The notes under the pieces: generated by a model | Database searches by the model: none | Seen by the model: the letters and a program-made list of their open reading frames with translations, nothing else | What the model was told of the DNA's origin: nothing | Translations under genes and position numbers: made by a program | From: Spirochaetota bacterium | Lineage (GTDB): Bacteria > Spirochaetota > JAGLSM01 > JAKPMW01 | Length of the DNA: 14,131 nucleotides | NCBI GenBank assembly: GCA_029548715.1 | Contig: JAKPMW010000359.1 | Span: forward strand, 1 to 14,131 | Direction of reading: 5' to 3' | Shown here: piece by piece, positions 6,721 to 12,677 of the stretch | Layout: each line of letters starts with the position of its first letter | Numbering within the stretch: the stretch's first letter is position 1

Positions 6721-6793
6721 TGGGCCCACCTGGACTTGAACCAGGGACCATCGAGTTATGAGCACGCCGCTCTGACCACTGAGCTATGGGCCC
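6721..6793 (-). tRNA. tRNA with CAU anticodon, probably tRNA-Ile2 (lysidine-modified)
   Basis: The 73-nt gene folds as a cloverleaf. It has a 7-bp acceptor stem (GGGCCCA/TGGGCCC), D arm GCTC-AGTGGTCA-GAGC, anticodon loop CTCATAA, variable loop TGGTC, T arm CCTGG-TTCAAGT-CCAGG and discriminator A. CCA is not encoded. The anticodon is CAU. The loop CTCATAA and the overall GGGCCCATAGCTCAG pattern match minor isleucine tRNAs, in which TilS converts C34 to lysidine so that AUA is read; elongator tRNA-Met is the alternative, and the first-pair G-C excludes an initiator. The anticodon stem is unusual: positions 27-43 (G/A) and 30-40 (U/U) do not pair. It has its own promoter and terminator. Confidence 0.9.
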
Positions 6794-6805
6794 GTGCACC
6801 ATGTA

Positions 6806-6834
6806 AAGGTATCCCCGGATAAATTCACGGTCAA
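6806..6834 (-). promoter_or_regulatory. Sigma-70 promoter of the tRNA gene
   Basis: Reading minus, TTGACC (6834-6829) and TACCTT (6811-6806) are separated by exactly 17 nt. The -10 ends 12 nt before the mature tRNA 5' end, which fits a short leader removed by RNase P. It lies entirely in the gap after the rpoD stop codon. Confidence 0.72.
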
Positions 6835-6852
6835 GAAAAACCCACGAGCCCG

Positions 6853-8700
6853 TCAGATAAAGTCACGCAGAATGCGAATCCGTGTCGGATGGCGCAGGCG
6901 CCGCAGGGCCTTGGCCTCAATCTGGCGAATCCGCTCACGCGTAACGTTAAACTTGTATCCCACTTCCTCGAGAGTGTGGTTGTACCCGTCATCAAGGCCA
7001 AACCGCATCCTGAGAACCTGCTGTTCCCGTTTGGGGAGTGTCCGCAGGACCGCATCCAGATGTTCACGCAAGAGACGGTTGGCTGTCTGATTGACGGGAT
7101 TGTCCGCATCCTTGTCCTCGATGAAATCGTAGAGGTATGAATCGTCATCCTCCCCAATCGGCGTTTCGAGGGATATCGGTTCCTTGGCAACACTGAGAAT
7201 GTTTTTCACACGCCCGACAGCCCAGCCCAGGCTGTCCGCAATCTCCTGGGGTGATGGCTCGCGCCCCATCTGCTGAAGCAGGACCCGGGATTCACGCAAA
7301 ACCTTGTTGATCTGCTCGATCATGTGCACAGGAACACGGATTGTACGCGCCTGATCCGAAACTGAACGGGTTATGGCCTGCCTGATCCACCATGTTGCAT
7401 AGGTAGAAAACTTGTAGCCCTTCTGATACTCGAATTTCTCGACAGCCTTCATCAGGCCGATATTGCCTTCCTGCACAAGGTCAAAAAAGTGCATGCCGCG
7501 GTTTACATATTTTTTTGCGATACTGACAACAAGACGAAGATTGGCCTGCACCAGGCTTTCCTTGGCCTTGGAGATCTGCAGTTCGGCAGCCTGAAGACGC
7601 CGGGCAACCTCGACAATCTCGTCACAGTCGGCGTTGCACTCCTGCTGGATCCTGCGCAACCGTCGCTGGCCATTGCGGTATTCACGAAAAATGGCATCCG
7701 CGTCATCAGCCGGTATTCCGTTTTTTGAACAGTAGGCCGCCAGGCCGGATGAATCCGCCTTTTCGACATACTTGCGCAAGCCACGGATCGCCGTCAGCGT
7801 AATCCCGAAACGCTTTTCCGTATCAGAAAAGATCTTCTGCTGTTCCTCAATCCGGTTCCCCGCGGATATCAGCCTGTCCGCGACCTCCCTGATAACATGA
7901 CGCGAGAGCCTGAGGTTGCGCAGGCGGGCAGAAAAACGGTTGATGAGCTTTTGGATTTCCTCACGCGACTCATCGGTCCGGTCATCATCATCCGCAGCAT
8001 CAGCCTCGACACCCAGTTTCTTGAGTGCCTTGCCCACTTTCTGGACCTCCTTCGAGAGGAGGTCGTACCGCTCTTCGTAGGAGGTTTTTTCTTCCTGGGT
8101 CAGATTGATCACACGCCCGGTCTCGATCAGGTCATGCAGAGAACCCTTGCGGGCATCAATCCGGTCCATGATGCGCTTGATCTCGGGAATGACAGCATAT
8201 GAGTGAACGACAACCTCTTCAATATCCTGCTCGCCCTGCTCGATCCGCTTGGCCAGGACTACTTCCTGCTCTGCCGAGAGCAGGGAGACCTTTCCGATAT
8301 CGCGCAGATAATGCCGGATGGGGTCATCCGAACCAGGACCCTCATCGTGCCGGTACAGCCGACCAGCCTGTACATGCACATCATGTTCGATTGCGGCAGG
8401 ATGTTCCTCGGACTCATCCATCTGGTCATGATGCTCGTCATCATCAATATGCGTCTCCGTATCCACATCGTGCACGTCCTCGTGCACAGACTGCTCAACG
8501 GGCGCCGCGCCGCCCATTTCACGCACATCGACCACGGTAATCCCGGCATCTCCCAGTGCTGTCAAAAGCTCGTCCATCTTTTCAGGATTCCCCAGCGACT
8601 CGGGAAGCTCGTCATTGATCATGTCATATGTCAGACCGCCGCCCTTCCGGCCAAGTTCGATCAGCCGTTGCAGCACTCGCGCTTCATTCTGGTCCAGCAT
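6853..8700 (-). CDS. rpoD: Primary RNA polymerase sigma factor RpoD (sigma-70)
   Basis: This is the housekeeping sigma factor, which directs RNA polymerase to -35/-10 promoters. The 615-residue protein has region 1.1 (~1-60), region 1.2 (~125-155, SDDPIRHYLRDIGKVSLL), a long non-conserved region (~160-370), regions 2.1-2.4 (~386-455, with FFDLVQEGNIGLMKAVEKF and YATWWIRQAITR), region 3, and region 4 (~553-612, with LPKREQQVLRMRFGL and VTRERIRQIEAKALRRLR). Between 1.1 and 1.2 lies a His/Asp/Glu-rich stretch (73-109). The start is ATG 8700 with AAGGCGG about 9 nt upstream; an in-frame TTG at 8706 is too close to that site. It begins 15 nt after the dnaG stop, the usual rpsU-dnaG-rpoD operon order. 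A tRNA with its own promoter follows. Confidence 0.97.
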   Translation of the reverse strand: MLDQNEARVLQRLIELGRKGGGLTYDMINDELPESLGNPEKMDELLTALGDAGITVVDVREMGGAAPVEQSVHEDVHDVDTETHIDDDEHHDQMDESEEHPAAIEHDVHVQAGRLYRHDEGPGSDDPIRHYLRDIGKVSLLSAEQEVVLAKRIEQGEQDIEEVVVHSYAVIPEIKRIMDRIDARKGSLHDLIETGRVINLTQEEKTSYEERYDLLSKEVQKVGKALKKLGVEADAADDDDRTDESREEIQKLINRFSARLRNLRLSRHVIREVADRLISAGNRIEEQQKIFSDTEKRFGITLTAIRGLRKYVEKADSSGLAAYCSKNGIPADDADAIFREYRNGQRRLRRIQQECNADCDEIVEVARRLQAAELQISKAKESLVQANLRLVVSIAKKYVNRGMHFFDLVQEGNIGLMKAVEKFEYQKGYKFSTYATWWIRQAITRSVSDQARTIRVPVHMIEQINKVLRESRVLLQQMGREPSPQEIADSLGWAVGRVKNILSVAKEPISLETPIGEDDDSYLYDFIEDKDADNPVNQTANRLLREHLDAVLRTLPKREQQVLRMRFGLDDGYNHTLEEVGYKFNVTRERIRQIEAKALRRLRHPTRIRILRDFI

Positions 8701-8715
8701 TACCAATGTCCGCCT

Positions 8716-10560
8716 TCAGTTTTGTTCCTGGTCGCCCTGTTGGACAAAACGAACCCCCCGGGTGAGTTCGTCTTCCCGTCGCCTGAGTGCCAGGATCTCC
8801 TGCTGCAGGGTCTGGAGTGCATTGTCGTCGCCAAGTAACTTCTGCCGGCGCATCTCTTCATCCAGCAATGTCCTTTCCCTGCGGATCGTCCTGATCCAGA
8901 GCTTGCCAATCGTGTCCTCAAACTGCCGCTGCCAGTCCATCTCGAGGCGGCCAGTGGCAATATCCTCTTCGAGAGTGGTTCGGATTTCGCCGGGGGAAAC
9001 ACGGGCCAGCAGGTCAGCCGGTCCCCACACTTCCCGGGTTTCGGCTATCGAACCAATGATCTCGTGCAGTGACCGCGCCCGGGCATCATCAATCCGCAAT
9101 CCTTTCACTGTCTCGGCGAGCAACCGTGGCCAGGCAGCCGAATGGAGACCAACCAGCCTCATCAGGTAGAGCTCAAAATCGTCATCCTGCGCTGACTGAC
9201 CCTGGCCAAATTTAGCTACCGGAACAGTGGCCGGCCCGTTTTTTTTCGCCTCGGGCGTAACCGGTTTCTGGCGTTGCCTGAGTTTCCGGTAATCGAGCTC
9301 GACCTCGTCAGGATCAACACCTGCCAGCAGGGCAGCCTTCTGCAGAAACAGGGAAACCTGAACGCCGTCCTCCATTCCTTCCAGAAACTGGTACACACCC
9401 TGCAAGAACATCATCGGCTGATCACCGCCACCAACTTCACTTCCCTGATAGATTGTGTTGATGACGAAGTCCGCTATCGGCATGGCCTGCCTGAGCATGG
9501 TTTTGATGCCGTCCGCCGAAAGCTCAAGTGAAACATCAAAGGCATCGCGCTCGGGAGAAAGAAGAACCACCTTGGCCAGACAGCCGGCATCCATCGCCGG
9601 CCGTGCAGCCGCAAATGCAGCACGCCGGCCCGCCTTGTCCCCGTCAAAGAGGAAGACGATGTGCGATGTCAGTTTTTTCAAGCGTGCCAGGTGCCAGCCG
9701 GTCAGGGCAGTCCCAAGAGGCGCAACCACGTTGGTGATACCGGCCTGATGCATTCCGATGACGTCAAGATACCCCTCGACAACAATTGCCTGATCACAGT
9801 CGATAATGGATTTTCGTGCGCGGTCAAGCCCGTACAAAAGTTCCCGCTTCTTGAAAATCGGGCTCTCGGGAGAATTGAGGTATTTCGGCTCGCTGCCATC
9901 CATCACGCGACCGCCAAACGCAACCACCCTTCCCCGCTCGTCAGCGATGGGAAACATGACACGGTCGCGAAAGTAATCATAGATCTTCCGCCCCTCACGG
10001 GATGCCCTGGCCAGTCCGCATTCGACAAGGGTTTCCGGCTCGTATTTTTCCTGAACCAGCCTCGCCGAAAGTGCATCCCACTGAGGAAGCGCATATCCGA
10101 GCCTGAAATCATCGATGGTCTCGGCCCGCAAGCCCCGTCCCTCAAGATAGGTCAGGGCTGCACGACCAGCCGGCAGCACCTTGAGGGCATGCCGGTACAT
10201 GGTCATCGCCTTTTCATGAAGGTCTATCCAGCGCCTGTGCAGGGCCGTCTGTGCGTTTTCGGCCGGATTATCGGATGGAATCTCGATCCCTGCAGCATCG
10301 GCCAGAAATTTTGTGGCTTCGGAAAAACCGAAATGGTTGCGCTCCTGGACGTAGTCAAAGATATCGCCCTTTTTTCCGCACCCAAAACAGTAGTACCTGT
10401 TTTTGTCGGGGTAGACCGCAAAAGACGGTGTCCTTTCATTATGGAAGGGGCATAACCCCTTCCAGATGCTTCCGGCCCTTTTCAGGGAAACATCCCGCCC
10501 GATAAAATCTACCAGGGGAAGCGCATCACGGATCCGTTCGATGATCTCAGGCGAAACCAT
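8716..10560 (-). CDS. dnaG: DNA primase DnaG
   Basis: DNA primase makes the RNA primers for replication at the fork and is recruited by the DnaB helicase. The protein is 614 residues. The N-terminal CHC2 zinc finger has C37-x2-H40 and C58-x2-C61 (CPFHNERTPSF and YYCFGCGKKGD). The central RNA-polymerase domain contains YFRDRVMFPIADERG and AFGGRVM. The Toprim domain has EGYLD (262-266), GTALT (283-287) and DGDKAG (306-311). The C-terminal ~190 residues would be the DnaB-interaction region, little conserved in sequence. Where many primases have DPD after the Toprim DGD, this one reads ERDAFDVS (~337-344). The start is ATG 10560 with AGGGGG just upstream; an earlier in-frame start at 10617 adds a Gly- and Cys-containing tail not seen in primases. 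It lies between rpsU and rpoD. Confidence 0.96.
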   Translation of the reverse strand: MVSPEIIERIRDALPLVDFIGRDVSLKRAGSIWKGLCPFHNERTPSFAVYPDKNRYYCFGCGKKGDIFDYVQERNHFGFSEATKFLADAAGIEIPSDNPAENAQTALHRRWIDLHEKAMTMYRHALKVLPAGRAALTYLEGRGLRAETIDDFRLGYALPQWDALSARLVQEKYEPETLVECGLARASREGRKIYDYFRDRVMFPIADERGRVVAFGGRVMDGSEPKYLNSPESPIFKKRELLYGLDRARKSIIDCDQAIVVEGYLDVIGMHQAGITNVVAPLGTALTGWHLARLKKLTSHIVFLFDGDKAGRRAAFAAARPAMDAGCLAKVVLLSPERDAFDVSLELSADGIKTMLRQAMPIADFVINTIYQGSEVGGGDQPMMFLQGVYQFLEGMEDGVQVSLFLQKAALLAGVDPDEVELDYRKLRQRQKPVTPEAKKNGPATVPVAKFGQGQSAQDDDFELYLMRLVGLHSAAWPRLLAETVKGLRIDDARARSLHEIIGSIAETREVWGPADLLARVSPGEIRTTLEEDIATGRLEMDWQRQFEDTIGKLWIRTIRRERTLLDEEMRRQKLLGDDNALQTLQQEILALRRREDELTRGVRFVQQGDQEQN

Positions 10561-10665
10561 CCCACCCCCTGTTGGTTTACAGCGCACAAGGCCCCGCATG
10601 CCACCCGAAAGCGGCAAAACGGAGCTCCTGACTCAAACCCTGTCCCGGGTACAACGCACCACGAC

Positions 10666-10696
10666 AAAAAAACACCCTCTCCCGAAAACCGGAAGA
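10666..10696 (-). terminator. Possible attenuator between rpsU and dnaG
   Basis: Reading minus, TCTTCCG (10696-10690) pairs with CGGGAGA (10684-10678) across a GTTTT loop, 7 bp including one U-G pair. Seven T follow, but only after a 5-nt gap (10672-10666). That is weaker than a standard terminator and fits partial termination, as known between rpsU and dnaG in E. coli, which lets bS21 be made in excess of primase. Confidence 0.4.
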
Positions 10697-10705
10697 TATC
10701 AGCCC

Positions 10706-10918
10706 TCAGACATGCTTGGCTTTGGCGCGGGCAATCTTCATCTTCTTCTCGCGCTTGCGGCGGGCTGCAGCGTCCTTTTTCTTGCGAATCATGCTCGGCT
10801 TCTCGAAATGCTCACGCTTTTTGATTTCCGTCAACAACCCGGCCTTCTCGCACTCCTTCTTGAAGCGCTTAAGTGCGAGTTCGATAGGCTCGCTGTCCTT
10901 GACCCTGATACCCAGCAT
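10706..10918 (-). CDS. rpsU: Ribosomal protein bS21
   Basis: bS21 is a small basic protein of the 30S subunit that helps mRNA base-pair with 16S rRNA. This copy is 70 residues, with the family core ELALKRFKKECEKAGLL, KKREHFEKPS and then a Lys/Arg tail ending KIARAKAKHV. The start is ATG 10918 (MLGIRVKDSEP) with AAGAGGTG upstream at normal spacing; the in-frame GTG at 10930 overlaps that site. It is the first gene of the rpsU-dnaG-rpoD operon; 145 nt separate it from dnaG. The 78-nt gap upstream, after the HIT gene, could hold a promoter, but I see no clear -35/-10 pair there. Confidence 0.95.
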   Translation of the reverse strand: MLGIRVKDSEPIELALKRFKKECEKAGLLTEIKKREHFEKPSMIRKKKDAAARRKREKKMKIARAKAKHV

Positions 10919-10996
10919 TGTAATTATCACCTCTTGATTTGTTTCGATGCCGCCAGTGGCACCGGTCTGTACGTACGCAACCAGCCTCGTCAGGAA

Positions 10997-11335
10997 TTAC
11001 CCCGGCGGCCAGGTCATGAATCGGCCACCAAGCAGGTGGGCGTGCAGATGGAACACAGTCTGTCCGCCATCCTGGTTACAATTGACAACCACTCTGTACC
11101 CGCCCTGCGAAACACCATGCTCACGGGCCAGACGCGCAGCGGTTACCATGATATGCCCAAGGAGGGCCGTATCTTCCACCTCGTCAAGTGAGGCAAGGTG
11201 AACCCTTGGTACTATCAGCAGATGGAGAGGGGCCTGGGGCTGGATATCACGAAAGGCGACAACATGCTCGTCCTCGTACACCTTGCCCGCCGGTATATCT
11301 CCGGCAACAATCTTGCAAAAAATGCAGTCCCTCAC
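10997..11335 (-). CDS. HIT-family purine nucleoside phosphoramidase (HinT-like)
   Basis: The Hint branch of the histidine-triad superfamily hydrolyses adenosine phosphoramidates and acyl-adenylates, such as aminoacyl-AMP adducts of lysyl-tRNA synthetase. The 112-residue protein begins RDCIFCKIVAGDIPA with the C4-x2-C7 pair, then PLHLLIVPRVHL with H46, and ends with the catalytic triad FHLHAH (H96, H98, H100) and GGRFMTWPPG, all typical of Hint proteins. The start is GTG 11335, placed 6 nt after GAGAGG; this also gives the usual family N-terminus, whereas the longer frame to 11395 adds 20 atypical residues. It lies 61 nt after the U32 gene and 78 nt before rpsU, on the same strand. Confidence 0.94.
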   Translation of the reverse strand: MRDCIFCKIVAGDIPAGKVYEDEHVVAFRDIQPQAPLHLLIVPRVHLASLDEVEDTALLGHIMVTAARLAREHGVSQGGYRVVVNCNQDGGQTVFHLHAHLLGGRFMTWPPG

Positions 11336-11396
11336 AAACACCCTCTCCTGGCCGCTTCGTACAAAGGTACAGGTTTGCCGGAGAAAAGCAAACATT

Positions 11397-12677
11397 TCAC
11401 TTCATTCCCTGTCCTTTTGCCGCGGGGACAACGCGCAGGATCGACAGCGGCAGCAATGCCTGCTCCGTTTCAAGGAAAAAGTCCTCCCCAGCCCGAACAA
11501 GGGCAGCCGGCTGCCCGCCTGCATCGAAGAGGGTGTAGCCATCCAGCGCAACCCGCTGAAGACCGGGCAGGAGAGCAGAGAGGCACATATCCCCGCGGAT
11601 CATATTGGATGACCGGCAACGCCACATACGGGCTCCGGTCTTTTCGTGCACGGTTCCCGCCATCAGGAAGGGGGGCTTCCGGTCACATTGACTCGGAAGA
11701 AAGGCCTCGTTGTCACCAAAATAGAAGCCGGTCGAATACTCCCTCCGGGTCAGGGCCTCGAGTTCGTCGTGCCAGAAAGCGCGCCGGTCTGCAGCGACCG
11801 GCCGGCCGCCCGAAAGATGATTTAGCGCGTCTCGATAGACGCCACTGGTCACAGCCGCATACTGCAAAGACTTCATCCGGCCTTCAATCTTGATGGCCGA
11901 GACACCCGCCTCTTCCAGCCGATCCAGATGATCGATCATGCAGAGATCCCTGCTCGAGAGGAGCATGGTCTTCCCCTGGTCCTCCACAAGATTGAGCACA
12001 ACGCCCTCACGCTTTTCTTCAACCAGCCCATAGGACCAGCGGCAGGTCTGGCTGCAATCCCCGAGGCTGGCACTGCGAACACGGTCGATATTCCCCGGCA
12101 TGCGTTCGCCCGGAGCAAGAAAGGCCCGGCTTGTCAGGTAGCTCGAGACAATGCAGCGCCCGGAATAGGCCACACACATGGCACCATGGGCAAAGACTTC
12201 GAATTCGACGTCCGGAACCTGCCGGCAGATCCGGGCTATCTGCTGGAGAGAGAGCTCGCGCGCAAGGACGACCCGCCGGGCGCCAAACCTGTCACGCCAG
12301 ACCCGGACAGCTTCGGCATTCATGGTATTGGCCTGGGTCGAGACATGGATCGGAAGGTCGGGGCGAACCCGGCAGGCAACCGCCATCGCCCCTGGGTCAC
12401 TCATGATCAGGGCCGCGGGACCGGGCACACCCAGCCCGAGAAGAAAATCCGCCAGTCCTTCAAGAAGCTCATCATCGAAAAACGCATTGACCGCAAGATA
12501 GAGCGGCCTGCCCATTGCATGCGCCTGCGCAATGGAAGCCTGAAGAACCCCGTCGGGAAAATTCTCGGCCCGGGCCCTGAGCGAATAGCGGTCCGCCCCG
12601 GCATACACTGCATCCGCTCCCCAGGCAAAGGCCATCTCCATCCGGGCAGGACTTCCCGCCGGGGCGACAAGCTCCAT
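11397..12677 (-). CDS. U32-family protein (RNA-hydroxylation, TrhP/RlhA-like)
   Basis: U32 proteins were first called collagenase-like peptidases. Characterised E. coli members TrhP and RlhA are needed for prephenate-dependent hydroxylation of tRNA U34 or of 23S rRNA. The 426-residue protein starts ELVAPAGSPARMEMAFAWGA, a family hallmark. It carries the full PROSITE-style U32 signature at 160-178 (EVFAHGAMC, YSGRC and IVS), with C168 and C175, followed by CSQTCRW with C208 and C212. Length and layout fit TrhP, with the C-terminal domain present. A 17-residue insertion (~185-201) separates the two Cys pairs. The ATG at 12677 shares its A with the gltX TGA stop (TGATG), so translation is probably coupled. 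The RNA target cannot be read from the sequence. Confidence 0.9.
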   Translation of the reverse strand: MELVAPAGSPARMEMAFAWGADAVYAGADRYSLRARAENFPDGVLQASIAQAHAMGRPLYLAVNAFFDDELLEGLADFLLGLGVPGPAALIMSDPGAMAVACRVRPDLPIHVSTQANTMNAEAVRVWRDRFGARRVVLARELSLQQIARICRQVPDVEFEVFAHGAMCVAYSGRCIVSSYLTSRAFLAPGERMPGNIDRVRSASLGDCSQTCRWSYGLVEEKREGVVLNLVEDQGKTMLLSSRDLCMIDHLDRLEEAGVSAIKIEGRMKSLQYAAVTSGVYRDALNHLSGGRPVAADRRAFWHDELEALTRREYSTGFYFGDNEAFLPSQCDRKPPFLMAGTVHEKTGARMWRCRSSNMIRGDMCLSALLPGLQRVALDGYTLFDAGGQPAALVRAGEDFFLETEQALLPLSILRVVPAAKGQGMK

